In this document: positions 31,088 through 43,234 of the stretch, piece after piece | Layout of the letters: each line of letters starts with the position of its first letter | Position numbering within the stretch: the stretch's first letter is position 1 | Source: Hanleya hanleyi | Lineage: Eukaryota; Mollusca; Polyplacophora; Lepidopleurida; Hanleyidae | Assembly (NCBI GenBank): GCA_036873755.1 | Contig: JAVTVY010025374.1 | Span: 1-64,000 of the forward strand | DNA length: 64,000 bases | Reading direction: 5' to 3' | Made by a program: the position numbers and the translations under genes | The notes under the pieces: model-generated | Database searches by the model: none | What the model was told of the DNA's origin: nothing | The model's input: the letters and a program-made list of their open reading frames with translations, nothing else

Positions 31088-31144
31088 CTTACAGCAGCGA
31101 ACAAATCAGGCATTGCATGTAGATTTGTCATTTAGTCATATACC

Positions 31145-34100
31145 CAGCCCTCACAATTAGGAAAATTCTCCACGGCAAAAAAATTGCTGAGGAGAAATCA
31201 ATTGGCCACGGCAAAAAAGGGCTTCACCACGGCATTTTTTTTTTGCAGTAGATCTAGTTTTGACTACGATAATTAAATGACTTGCCCAGGATGTTTGCTG
31301 GAATTCACAGATTTTCCACTACAATTGGATGCATTCAGTCTTGTCATATCAGAAGTTCATAAAATACAGATGAACTTCTGGTCATATGTACTGACCTTGC
31401 TACAAACCATGCGTTGGTAGGTCAATTTTTAGTTTTATTATTTTAATTTTAGTTCTAAATTGAACTTTTTCATGATCACATACCTGGTGACATTATTGCT
31501 TCATGGGAGTAGAGACATGAGCAACCTGTAACCATTTCGGTCATCTATACGCGGTAAGACTGACCCTGGGATCGTGTGTATCCATTTCAGACTACTTTCG
31601 GCAACTGCCAGAGGGAATTTCCAGAAATCAATACCACGTGACTTCGTCAGCCAATCTGCTAAAGGCTACCGACGTAACCCCAACGTAGCCCGCCATTTTC
31701 GAGTCATGTGATGATCTACTTGTTCAAAATTACAGATCCACCACACCTCTTGGATGATACGAAAGCTATACATACATATATATTTTGTAAGCCCAGGCAA
31801 TATCTGTTTCCGAGGTATGTATGAAAACCTGTAATTTATCAGAGTTTTCGAGTCTGTTCTCCGCCGGATGAAGGCCGAACAGAATCCGGTGTTTTACCGG
31901 ATATCGCTCCGCGATAATGGAGACACACGATTCGCAAGCCATCTTATGGATGGCGAAGTGTACGCAAATGGAGACATGAGATGTGCGAAACAGAGAAAAT
32001 ATTACCATTTGTGTGGATTTAAGTTTTCCTGATTTAAGTTTGAACAGATATAACTTCAATATAAGATAGTTTCAGGAATACCCTATATTTCTTAGATGAA
32101 TTAAAAAAAAAGGTAAAATAAAAAAAATCCCTAAAGTTATAGGTGGGGGCCTCTAGGGTTAATCAAACAAACAAAATTTTATGTTTTGCCTTGGCTTCTT
32201 TGCAAACAAGAATGAATAAAAACTTAGCCCCAGCAGGGACCTAATGATACTGTCATTCATTAGGTCCCTGCTGGGGCTAAATAAAAACTCTGATTTTCCT
32301 AACTCCTTCTGGTAAAGTTTTTGTATTCCGCCTCCAGAATGTTCAGCACATCCAACGACAGCGTAATATTATTGCCGCGAACTTGCTCATATAGTCGGCC
32401 GGAGGCATTCCAGTTTTTTATTACCTCAGGTTCCAGCTACCCATTTATCCGATACGGCGATAGTGACAAAGCCACGTGGTCGTAACATGTTGGCCGATCT
32501 TTCACGCCTCAAAAAGTAAAGAAAATTTCAAGCAGTTTCCACCATTGTCCGCCAGTTCAGGCTTTATGCACGACAACCTCAAATTTCACCATTTCGTCAG
32601 CATTGTCATGCTCTCGTACGATGGCAAAGCAAAACAAATTGTCACTGTCAAAACTTTTAAATACCGCTGTGCAGGAGAATGGTAATTGTAGGGGCTTACG
32701 TGGAGTACGGTAACCCCAAATGTCGGGCAAATTATGTTCCGGGTAATGTATGAAAACATGGAGTATATAAGATATTTAGTGCCAGCCGTAATTAACATGA
32801 GCAGTGTGACTAACGTCACAGGACATACGAAGTACAGTAGGCATTAGGACTCGAACGCGAACTGAACTCTTGGAAATCCCCACCCCCAGTTGAAATCCTG
32901 CCTATATTAAGATGGGCACCGCCCAGTAATCGCCAGTGATTTTCATCAAAAAGCACCAGAAATTTTCATCAAAAGTAGGTCAGCTCAGAACTTGTTGGTA
33001 ACAGTCTCCTAATGCGCCTTCATTCCAAAATAAATAACGATCGCCCATTTAATTTTACAATTTTTTAATTAAAGGAAACAGATTGAAAATATAGGTTCAG
33101 TAGATTTCAAGCTTTACGTGTGAAAATACATTTACATATCTTTAATGGTTTTCAGTGCCCTTGTCCAGGATCAAAACAACTTTTTGAGTCGCATTATTTT
33201 CTCAACAATACAACAAATTTTTATATATAGTACTATAGTAGAAAGGTAGCATTTATGTAGTTTACGGTAATTCAACTCAAGACCAACACCTTCTCTGCAC
33301 AAGGTAATAATGATTCTATGTCATTCTCCTGAGCATAACCTGTACAAAGACATACAGTGGGACAGGGTATTTTTAGCTGTGTGTAATTTGACCTGAATTT
33401 GAAGCTGATGTGGCCAATGTGAAATAGGATACACGTTAAAGGCTACAGTTCTCTATAACAATATACTGAAGTGTTAATTATCAATCTAATTTAAATCAGA
33501 ATTATTTCAGATCAGAACTTGCTGGTAACAATGCCCTAATGCACGTTCATGCCAAAAATCAAGGTTCTAATGTCAACGGTTCTCCTTATTTTGCCGACGA
33601 AAGGATTCGGATGGACTCACTCATTACCGGACAATTTGCGATCTGTAGCCTACTTCGTAGGAATTAATTTAAGATTACTACTCAGTTCACTATTTCAGGT
33701 TGCCGTGCCATTCATAATACAATAATACATAATCCTAACTGTACGTGAATTCCCGTTCATCGTAACCCTCACCATTCCCTAGAGCACTCTCCTCATATGC
33801 GGTCGCCTGTGCTATTGCGACAACGAAGAAACGCCAGTGGAGAAATGCCCTGCATGCTGGAGAGTGACAGACATCCAATTGAAGATCTGTGCTTTCTAAT
33901 CTCGATCGGGAATTCAGTGATCGGCTGTCTGTCAGTTCTTAGAAAAGTGCATTTTGCCGACCGATGTCTCCAAATTATGCAATCAAACAACCACAGCACC
34001 AGTAGCTGTCTCGTTTATTAAAACCAAATTTATTAGCAAGAAAAGCCAGTTCAAGGAGACGTATTTTACCATCGACCGTATGTTGTTTACTGACAAGAAC

Positions 34101-34211
34101 AACAACAACATCACTTTACGACCCACGGCAAAAAAACTGCCGACGCGAAGTGATTTTACCCCAGCATTTACCACGGCAATTGCTGTTTGCCGTGGCTAAT
34201 TGCGAGGGCTG
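31145..34211. mobile_element. 3.07-kb non-coding DNA transposon with CAGCCC ends
   Basis: The ends CAGCCCTCACAATTAG (31145-31160) and CTAATTGCGAGGGCTG (34196-34211) are inverted with one mismatch and flanked by TATACC on both sides (31139-31144, 34212-34217). Subterminal CCACGGCAAAAAA repeats occur at both ends. No transposase is recognised inside. The 40918-41339 element has related ends and the same duplication length. Confidence 0.75.
32216..32288. mobile_element. tiny fold-back element with perfect 24-bp arms
   Basis: Arms 32224-32247 (TTAGCCCCAGCAGGGACCTA..) and 32257-32280 are perfectly complementary around a 9-base loop, flanked by ATAAAAAC on both sides (32216-32223, 32281-32288). 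Confidence 0.75.
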
Positions 34212-34566
34212 TATACCACACATTGACAGCAAGTTCAACTGATGCTTGCTATGCCAGCTTCAAATATATTTTCCTGTAAATTTAGTCACAACTTAAGTCT
34301 GTTAGCTAGTGTTAACCCTTCAGTTTTTTCACAGTTTTATCCAAACTAGCTGTAACAGTAATCAATAGGTTGGAGCTACACATCAAGTTCTGTGTTTCTT
34401 TGTGTCCTTTACATGACCATTATGCTGTAATTGTTAAGCAGGTTGTTCCCACTCAGAATCTGTGGGCAAACAAATTTATGGAAACTTCTGGCTGGAAGTG
34501 ACAAAACTTCATATTACTACATGTATTGTAAACAATCGTGGCCTTAGACCATGGCAGTATTTAGAG

Positions 34567-35580
34567 AAGCCATGGTCTCTGTTTATAGATAAGCCCAGGG
34601 CGCGCAAAACCGCTAGCCCGACGTTCCGGGACAACCAAAAAATATGTTGGACAAACAAAAATTTGCAGGCATAGCCCATCGGGCAATCAGAAATTTTGAT
34701 CCAGATACCTGTTAAAATGAAATATCTAGTGGTTTATTCTAAATTCATTGGGATATATTCATTCTTAGAACGAAACTAAGTTTCCCAGATCCAGTCGAGA
34801 TATTCTTCGCCATTTCTGCGCAATATTTAGAAGGGCGGGGTTTTCCCAGTTTTTACCCAACCCATCATCGGAATTGCCCGTGGCAACCAAGGTTATCAAC
34901 CAATCAACGCGGAGAGTAATTTGCAGTGAGGGATTTGTGGACATTTTGCTTGTCAACTTGTCTTGTCAATTTGTTGTAGAACTAGGTGATATGCATAGAT
35001 TTTTACTGGTAGTAATTCGGCGCCAGACTATGAGAAAAAAAGAAAACGAGAATTTCAGCCGAAAACAGACGGGAATATACATGGCTGGCTTACGTTGACG
35101 GCAAATGTGAGATGTTTTGTAATCCTTGTCGGAAATTCCCTTGCTTGTCCGATGCTACCAGTCCTTTTGTCAGATGAACTAATCATTAATAAGTCCGCCT
35201 TAAACAAGAAGATAAAGGTAGACATACTGAATTATTCGGGCAACAATTTTTTTCTGAGCAACCATTCGGGCAACCACATTTTTCAAAATTTTGCATGCCC
35301 TGAAGCCAGGGTATCTGTATGTAGTTGAATCATGGTCTCTGTTTATAGATAAATCATGGTCTCTTTATACAGATAAGGCATGGTCTCTGTATATAGATAA
35401 GTCATGGCCTCTGTATATAGTTATATCATGGTCTCTGTATATAGATAAATCATGGTCACTGTACATAGGTAAATCATGGTCTGTGTATATAGAATAGCCA
35501 TGACCTCTGTATAGATAAATCATGATCTCTGTATATAGAATAGCCATGACCTCTGTATACAGATAAATCATGGTCTCTGT
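34567..35580 (+). repeat. 24-bp minisatellite with one separated unit
   Basis: The main array is at 35328-35580, about ten units of the type ATCATGGTCTCTGTATATAG plus ATAA. A single matching unit (CATGGTCTCTGTTTATAGAT) sits at 34571. Between them (about 34596-35310) lies unrelated DNA whose ends show AGGGCGCGCAAAA and TTTTGCATGCCCT, weakly inverted, so an insertion may have split the array. Confidence 0.7.
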
Positions 35581-35586
35581 TGTGTG

Positions 35587-35824
35587 AGGTACGTAGAGCT
35601 TATAGCATTCGACACACCGGTTCTCGTCAGATCACCGAAGTTAAGCAACGTTAAGCTCGGTCAATACTTGGATGGGTGACCGGGTGCTGTGCTGGCTGGG
35701 CTGATCAGTTTCCAGGGTAATAGGAACTGTGAGCACTCTCGTGTTCTGGCACATATAGGCACCATCATGATATGACTGAAACAAGGTTGAAAATGATGTT
35801 AAGCCCTACTACTTACTCACTCAA
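35587..35824 (+). mobile_element. 5S-rRNA-derived SINE, 238 bp
   Basis: Flanked by a perfect 12-bp target duplication CTCTGTTGTGTG (35575-35586, 35825-35836). The head contains 5S rRNA sequence: CACCGGTTCTCGTCAGATCA, CCGAAGTTAAGCAACGTTAA and ACTTGGATGGGTGACCG, which include the internal Pol III promoter boxes. The tail (ATGATATGACTGAAAC, GATGTTAAGC, TACTTACTCACTC) resembles that of the two other SINEs here, pointing to the same LINE partner. Confidence 0.9.
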
Positions 35825-36229
35825 CTCTGTTGTGTGTAAAGTTGCAGATTATGTCTAACATTACCTAGCAAGAGTCATAGAAAACTTATTGAAAACAAAG
35901 TGGTGTCGTAATGGTCAGTGTTGAAACAAAGTGTTGCCATTGCAGTTAGTGTGTGCATACTTTTCTACGTAATTTTTAGCAGCATCTTCTGGTGAACGTA
36001 ATGTACTGATGGAACATCACAACAGTGGTCAATTGTAATAATACCTTTCATACAGGATATCATCTTAGATTATTTCCCTCTCCAGAAGGAAAAGTGCAGT
36101 CTTATATAATATATATACACATATGTTTTAAATATCTGCATGAAGAACATGAAGTAAAAAGATAAAATTCTGACATGATCCTTTCTCACCCCTAGCCAGC
36201 CTCATGTCTCAGTGTTATCAGGGCAGACT

Positions 36230-36293
36230 GTTATGTGGCAGCAAAAGTCTCCAAAGAGTTGTCTGCCCTTGGAGACTTTTGCTGCCACATAAC
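36230..36293. repeat. perfect 25-bp fold-back
   Basis: Arms 36230-36254 (GTTATGTGGCAGCAAAAGTC...) and 36269-36293 are perfectly complementary; GGGCAGAC just outside also pairs with GTCTGCCC in the loop. Structure resembles the 32224 fold-back. Confidence 0.7.
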
Positions 36294-36659
36294 AATCTTA
36301 TAGAAAACAGTGCTATTCCTTGTAGAAATGTGATATTCTCGTGTCGAATAAGTAGAAGGCTTATACATGAATGTTTCTACAGTGTATCCAGGGCTTAAAT
36401 CTCCCTACTGTTGGCACACCCTCTGTTCAGCATGGTAATTTATTTTAATGTCGGGGGTCTGAATGCAAATTATAAAAAAAATGTTTGAAAATCCCCTAAT
36501 AATTTGGTTGGGGCTAATTTGGTAGGTTTTGACTATCATATATGAAGGAATGCTTCATCCAGTTCAAATACACTCTCATTAGAGCATTTCCATCAAGTGG
36601 ATGCTCTTATGTTTTCATGAGAAACGGCTCCGCCGGATCCGCCACCGCCGCCGCCGCGA

Positions 36660-37760
36660 CTTTAAACGTGAATATCTCTGAAACCGTCAGACTTTGTGTG
36701 CTATCTCCTTAGGCCTGGGAAATTTGCCTGGTTGTGTTTCGATAGCTGATGCTCACCACTAGGTGGCGTTGTAGTCAGAGCATAGGTAAACCTTTCTGTG
36801 ACGATTTCGTCTGAACGACTTGTTTGATTTCTATGAAATTTTATTACAATGGTCTTGAAGGATAGGCAATGTGCTGAAAAGGTTGTGGTGTAGCTGGCGT
36901 AATTATAAAGGCACATTTTTTGCATTTCAAAAAAAGAACTTTTTTGTGAAATATAAATTTGCCATTTGCTTGGAGAAATATTTAAAGATTCTTCTATTCT
37001 ATGTTGCCAAGCATAAATGTAGGCTTGCCGACATGATAATTTTATTTTGGTGCGAACCAAATTGCTATTTAAATGAAAAATCTCAATTATCTGACTTAAC
37101 GTCAAAACCTCCATAACCATTATCATGATTAAAGTTTTTTCCATTGAACTTTTTATGTGCAATCTCCCTAGGGCTTTAGATTTCACCTGCTTGTTTTTCG
37201 TGGTATTTGGTTGTTACTAGGTGGCGCTATAGACATGAATGCACGTAAACATGTGTAACATCATATCTTCTAAACAACATGTTTGATTTCCATGAAATTT
37301 GAGTATAATGATCTTGCGAGATAGGCAAAGAGCTGACAAGATTTTGGTGATGTTGGCGAAATCATGGCGGCGCATTTTTGCATCTCAAAATAAGATTTTT
37401 TTTCCAAAAATGGAAATTTACTTCTTTGAATCAGGGAAAAGTAATTCGAGTGTGCTGAACATGAATATAACTTTCCCAGTGTTATAATTCACATCCCTTG
37501 TAAGCCAAATGACCATTTTTATGTAATACGTGAAATTTACATGACTCGAGTCCAATATCTACATTCCCGAGGCCACATCTGAAGATTTTGCTTCATCATG
37601 TAGTTTCGTGATATTGTTTATCATTGGGTGGCACTATAGACAGTCAACTTATATTGCACAATTTATTGGCATTTCATGAAGTTTATTGTCCGACAGACAA
37701 AGGATTTCAAAGGACTGAAAGGTTTTGGGTTTTTTTGGATTGAAATTGAAGGGCCACCTC
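36660..37760. repeat. about 440-bp diverged tandem repeat, 2.5 copies
   Basis: Landmarks recur in order: CTAGGTGGCGTTGTAG (36762), CTAGGTGGCGCTATAG (37218) and TGGGTGGCACTATAG (37626), each followed by GTTTGATTTC.ATGAAATTT and GATAGGCAA-type words. No coding potential is seen. Confidence 0.7.
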
Positions 37761-38640
37761 CCATACGGATTTGCAGCCCATCAACATAATGCTTGATTTA
37801 TATCTCATTATACATTCTTTTTTACAATTACTAATTTTATTAACATTATGATTTAAAAATGGATTGAAAGGACATTGGTGCTGTTAGCGCTGGCATATAC
37901 AAGTGGGATACAGCATAGTCTGCTAAATATATCTAAATCTAGGCTACATCAACCCCTGCTTACACACATAATGAAAATGCAGTCAGAGAAGATATGCTAC
38001 CATCAATATGGTCAGTATGGAAATTGCAAGGATTCAAGTGAACTTGAAGTCAGGTCATTCTGGTGAAATAGACATACTGTAACACTGATATTCTGTTTCA
38101 CCTTTCAAGTCTCATAATGTAGGCCTGTATGTTGATCATTCAGGTGATAAAACCTGTAATGTTTGACTTATTGCATAATGCAGTTATAAGTGGACTACTA
38201 GACTGTTTGTATCAACAAAGTAAACACTTCATTCCAGAATCAGTGCTATTTCTCTCTCCATTACTGATATAATAATTTCTTCCTGTTTCCAATTACATAG
38301 TCTCCAGTGGTTGTGAACTCTGGGCTTCCAGATGTCTGGGGATGCATTCTGGTCAATTTTCAATGAATAAAATAACAAATTATCACTCAGTAAATGCTCA
38401 TTTTTGTTTTGTTTTATGTGGAGGTCCCCAGAATTTATTTGAAAATCGAGATGTGAAATTGCACATACCGTTGCATTTTACAGCATAGTTACAAATGTTG
38501 ATAATTATTTTTTTAACTGAAAAAGTAGAAAGATTTTTGAAGTGGAACTTCTACATACCTGCTATATGGCACATCCCACCTGGGAAATTTTTACATGTAT
38601 ATCTAATTGAAGTAATCCATTGGAACCACTGATGATATTC
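37761..38640. other. AT-rich intergenic DNA
   Basis: I see no gene or clear repeat structure. Confidence 0.5.
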
Positions 38641-38647
38641 TAATAAC

Positions 38648-39497
38648 AGAGAAGAAAAGCAACTCCCAAGTAGCTAGGGATGACAATTTCATTCTGTATA
38701 TTTCGCTATTAGTTTTAGCATCTTCAGCAGTGAACAAAGTTACAAACAGCTCCATACGCACGGTATATATACAAGGCATAATGTGATCTTAGCCAATACA
38801 CAATTATGAATAGGTGAGTCAGTAAATTATGTCAGTCAGTTTGGACGGATATTAAAATGCTGTCATTTTCAGAAATTAACCTGACAGCGATCTACAAATG
38901 GTGTGATTCAGGTGATACAATACACACTGTAATTGATGAAAAAAATACATAATCTTATTTGGCAAGAACTAAGTAAACTGTACACAAATGAATAAAGTAT
39001 TGTGATATAGTGGGTATGTACCTACATTGAATATTTCTACATGTCATCTGCCAGATGTCATGAAGTTTGGATAAGGACTGTCATTTTAAGATAATATAGG
39101 TATAATTTACTTGGCAATCCACATCAGAATTGATGAAAACCTACAAATGTTGTAACTCGCATGTTTCATAATTGTAGTATATTCCCATGCGAGTTACAAC
39201 ATTTGTAGAGTGTGTATTGTATCACCTGAATCACATCATTTGTAGATCACTGTCAGGTTATCGCTTAAGATTTAACAATTTCTGAAAATGACAGCATTTT
39301 AATATCTGTTCAACCTGATATAATTTACTGGCTTACCTATTCGTAATTGTGTACTGGCTAAGATCACATTATGCCTTGTATATATACTGTGCGTATGAAG
39401 CTGTTTGTAACTTTGTTCACTGCTGAAGATCCTATAACTAATAGCGAAATATACAGAATAAAATTGTGATTCCTACTCGGAGTTGCTTTTCTTCTCT
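38648..39497. mobile_element. 850-bp fold-back element with about 280-bp arms
   Basis: Arms 38648-38930 and 39209-39497 are inverted copies (AGAGAAGAAAAGCAACTCC at the tips, then TTCTGTATATTTCGCTATTAG and GTATATATACAAGGCATAAT). A second perfect 23-bp hairpin lies in the centre (39141-39163 and 39186-39208). The words TAATTGAAGTAA occur outside both ends (38612, 39499), a possible wider target repeat. Confidence 0.8.
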
Positions 39498-39509
39498 ATA
39501 ATTGAAGTA

Positions 39510-40905
39510 AAATGGTGTGTTCTTGTGCATTTTGACAGAATATTTAGACTTTGAAGATGGTGTGTAATGATGCCCCAAAATGAACTAAATTTTCCGTGTC
39601 ATCTGTTTGTCTGTCTCTGTCTGCCCATCTTTCTTGTCATACCACACATGCAGCTGGTGATGGATCAGAAGCCTAATGAAATTGACTGACCTTCACCTGT
39701 TTTATCGAGGTCAAATTTAGCATTAGCAATAATTTTTAAAGAAGTGAAGACAGGCTCTCCAAATTTATAATACTTGTGCAATTGGTGACTGACTAGAAGC
39801 CTATCCCAGTTGACTGAATCTATTTTCTCGGGTTATATACTGTATATTATGATATAACATGAAATAAAGCTAGGCATTCTAAATTGATACCACATATGCA
39901 ACTGATGGTGGACCTGGAGTCTATGAAAATGACTGACACTGACTTATTTTCTCAAGGTCAAAAACTGTATGTTAAGTTACATGTTAACTGCCAACATACA
40001 CTTCGAATCTAACATTGTCATCATTTTGTTGTGGCTGTGGTTTTTCTTCCAGAACAATTTAGCGAATTTTGCATGTGTTCCAACAGCCTCATGCTTCAAA
40101 CAGTAACTTAAACCATGCTGTATCGGCTGAGCTGTTGAAACACCCTCCATTTCCTAGCTCTGACATACTGCATCACTGTCGAAATATGGGTACCCGGTAC
40201 CAAGACAGAGTGATAGATCACACAGCCAGTGAAGGTTCCCAATTTACACATGTACATTGAATGTCGTTATTGCCCATTTTACAACAACAACAATTCGCTG
40301 ACTTACAGTGAAAAATTATAGTGAAATGTATATGTTTTTTGTTGTTTGGCATTTTTATTTGCTGGCATTGTTTCAGATAGAATACAACAGCCTAATTCAT
40401 ACAATCGGGAATAAAAAGGGGGTTAAAATCTTTATGTTCAAACTTTTGTAGGAAATATAGAAGTGACAATTTGAAATTTTATTTTTATTCGATTTTTTAA
40501 TGTCGGTGGGCCCATGAAACGCAAAATAAAGTTGGTGTTGCCTCGCACTGGGTTTCGACCATTGATGAAGAAATCCCTTCTCAGAGGCACTTCTACCAGG
40601 GATGATTCCTGATTGCTCATCCTCCAGGGGTATGTGCCCCACCCTCTGTCCCATCCTAAAAACAATTGCCACCCCTAATAGGGGGTGTGCCCAAATTGGG
40701 GAGATCTAAAGCCCTGTGAGTACCAAATTATGTGTTACAAAATTATCTGGGGAAATGCTCTTCGCCGGTGTTTCACACGGGCGTTCATTATGAAGATATG
40801 TACATGAAAATAAAGTTTGCCAAAATCATTAGGATTCACTGATTAACTTGGTATAATACAGGAGAAAAATGTTCACACCTCTTCTTTTGGTCCTGGCTGC
40901 AACCT
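39510..40905. other. intergenic DNA
   Basis: Diverged repeated phrases such as ACCACACATGCAGCTGGTGA (39641) and ACCACATATGCAACTGATGG (39890) suggest an old tandem repeat of about 120 bp at 39640-39990. No gene recognised. Confidence 0.4.
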
Positions 40906-40917
40906 GTAGCAATCAGT

Positions 40918-41339
40918 CAGCCCACACAATTCACCTCGGCAATCAGCCATTACCGAGGTAAATGCCGTGGCATAAGCAGTTCACCTCAGCGAGGAACTTG
41001 ATATGTGATGTCTAGCACTGTAATATCACTTGTCTTTATTGCACCATGTAAGCATCCTGTCTGTGTCTTGTGCGCTGTCCTCAGTGTTTTATAGGGTGGA
41101 TGGAGGGCGTCTGGTTCCATGCTGCTTCAAAGATTTCTTCTTTGAAGTAGCAGGAACACAACTGGGCTGGGTGGTGCTTAGTTGGTTCGTCGTGATATAG
41201 CTGAAATATTGTTGAAAGCGACGTTAAATTCTATCCACTCACTCACTCACCTCAGCGATGTTTAACATGGTGTTTAATAGGAATTATTTTAATAGGACAT
41301 TATTCTTGCCGAGGGGAGTTATCCGAATTGTGTGGGCTG
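40918..41339. mobile_element. MITE with CAGCCC ends, host of a nested SINE
   Basis: Ends CAGCCCACACAATTC (40918-40932) and GAATTGTGTGGGCTG (41325-41339) are perfectly inverted and flanked by ATCAGT (40912-40917, 41340-41345). Without the SINE and its duplication it is about 156 bp. It shares end sequence and 6-bp duplication with the 31145-34211 element. Confidence 0.85.
40993..41247 (+). mobile_element. SINE with CACTCACTCAC tail, 255 bp
   Basis: Flanked by an 11-bp duplication CACCTCAGCGA (40982-40992, 41248-41258). About 97% identical to the 3' two thirds of the SINE at 30722. The tail is GATATAGCTGAAATATTG, GCGACGTTAAATTC and CACTCACTCA. Confidence 0.9.
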
Positions 41340-41933
41340 ATCAGTTTGAACATTCTTTTTGCCTGTCCAAGCTCTACTTACATGTATCAAGTTTGATAGG
41401 TAAATTAGATTCACTGATAACCTAATTAAAATGTACATGCCAGATGAAAAGATTCTCCCAGGTATCTATTGTTGTTCAAAGCCCTGCTATCTGTATTCCC
41501 CAATAGAAGTGTGTGCTATGTTTCTTAGATTTTTGGTAACAGTTCAACTTGATAGAATTATAGTGTATTATTCATGACCATGCATGCAAACTCCTTCCCT
41601 ATTAAAGAGCCATGGCCTGTTTCCTTAGCCATCGGCCCACTGCTAGGCCCTTTGGAAAAAATGTTTTGGAAGTGTTATTTTTGGAACAATACCCCAGAGT
41701 ACACATCCTTAAGTTTCAATATTTAAAGAAAATGAGGTAAGCTTGTTGCGATCGTATTGTAGGCAGCCAAGAACCAGAATTAAAGCCAATTCATTCAATT
41801 CCTATAGCAATTCCACACAGTTTAACCATAAATACATTTTGGTTCTGACTTGCCTTGATCACTAAAACTGAAATTAAAATATATTTTAATGGTCGTGACA
41901 AATGTGTTCTCTAATTAAAAAACAAATGCTATG

Positions 41934-42025
41934 GGCATATAATAGCTCAATACGTTAGACACTGCGCTTGAGCACGGAGATTAGCCATTTTTCATTGTTG
42001 TGGGTTCGATCCCCATTTCTGTGAT
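41934..42025 (+). tRNA. tRNA-like sequence or pseudo-tRNA with A and B boxes
   Basis: TAGCTCAATACGTTAGACA resembles a Pol III A box and GGGTTCGATCCCC is a standard B box/T loop, about 50 bases apart. The acceptor ends do not pair well, so a functional tRNA is doubtful. A tRNA-derived SINE head is the main alternative. Confidence 0.35.
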
Positions 42026-42029
42026 TTAT

Positions 42030-43230
42030 AATGTGATCATTTTTACCTCCGTTTAATATTTTTTTTATATTCGTTTTTCGCAATTCACCATCCATAATAT
42101 TTATCAAAAGAAATAACTTTTAATGGTATGAAGCTTGAAACTAATGTGTAAGATTATTAATTTAAGTAGCATGTGATCGTTCTAAATGCATTCCACGACG
42201 GCTAGTGAAAGTATCGGTAACAGCTTAATAAATCATTGCCGAGTGCAGACAGTCACAGATTACCATACATTTCCTTATATTTTGTGTATGAACCAGCAAG
42301 GGAAGTTTGATTTTATATTTTTGCATCCATGCTAAAATATCGCCTGATTGCACCGTGTGTGAGAAATAGACAAGGTGAGGCCAAGCCAGAAAAATTACTA
42401 TTGAGCAACACACCTATACCACAGAAACGTGGGAACAAAGAGAGACAAATGCTCCACCCTATGCAATGATGTAACAACAGATACAGACTTACTCAGCAGT
42501 AGGCTGTTCACGAGTGAATACTAGTCAAGTCAGTTAGGCCTACTGTTGCCAGAAAAGGTTTCTGCACATTTTTGATTTGGTATAAATGCAGATCAGGGAC
42601 ACAAATGAGTACAAACTCTGTTGAGAAAACCTCACCAGTACGTAACATCTGTATATTTGCTCTGCATATGTTCAGTCAAACATATACATGGTTGTATACC
42701 AATACTACCAGAATATTTTGTGTCAATAGCAACAATATGTCAATAATAAAGATTTCATTCAACAAATAATTTTCTTTGGTTGACCTTAAACAATCCTCGT
42801 CTGAGTGTGCGCCATTGCGCAGTATATCACCTCCGTTTACCATCCACCCGGCAGGTTGGATGCGTGGTAGTGCGCAGTATGTATAGGCCCATACCATGGC
42901 TCTTTCGAAAATTTGCCTTTCATTTTGTGCACTTTGGCACAATTTCAGAGAAGATTTTATGAAAATTTCACAAGTTCAGCCTTTCTAACGCTTTCAAAGA
43001 GGCAAAAGAAAAAAAAAATCTTCCTCAAATATTGAAACAGTTGAAAAATTGAAATTTTGTTCAGATGAAACCATCTTCTCGTCAGTTTAAAGCGGTCGGT
43101 GGTCTCCCCTCTTTTTATATTGGGGGTCTGGGCCTCTGTTGGCCTACCCCCTTTTCATATTGAGGGGCCGGGCCTCGTTGCCCCTGGCCCGCCGCACCTG
43201 TAATACATGTAATCTTATAATTTGTCCTTT
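42030..43230. other. intergenic or intronic DNA upstream of the host exon
   Basis: No gene is recognised. Two near-identical phrases around 43110 and 43155 (TTTTTATATTGGGGGTC / TTTTCATATTGAGGGGC) suggest a short local duplication. A 5' exon of the host gene might lie here but I cannot place it. Confidence 0.4.
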
Positions 43231-43234
43231 ACAG

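Noticed and set aside
33793..34199. Overlapping frames on both strands near the right end of the 3.07-kb TIR element
   Set aside because: Short, without domain or splice support, in a repeat; not counted as genes.
35587..35824. Functional 5S rRNA gene
   Set aside because: Only part of 5S is present, with changes, a SINE-type tail and a 12-bp target duplication, so it is a SINE.
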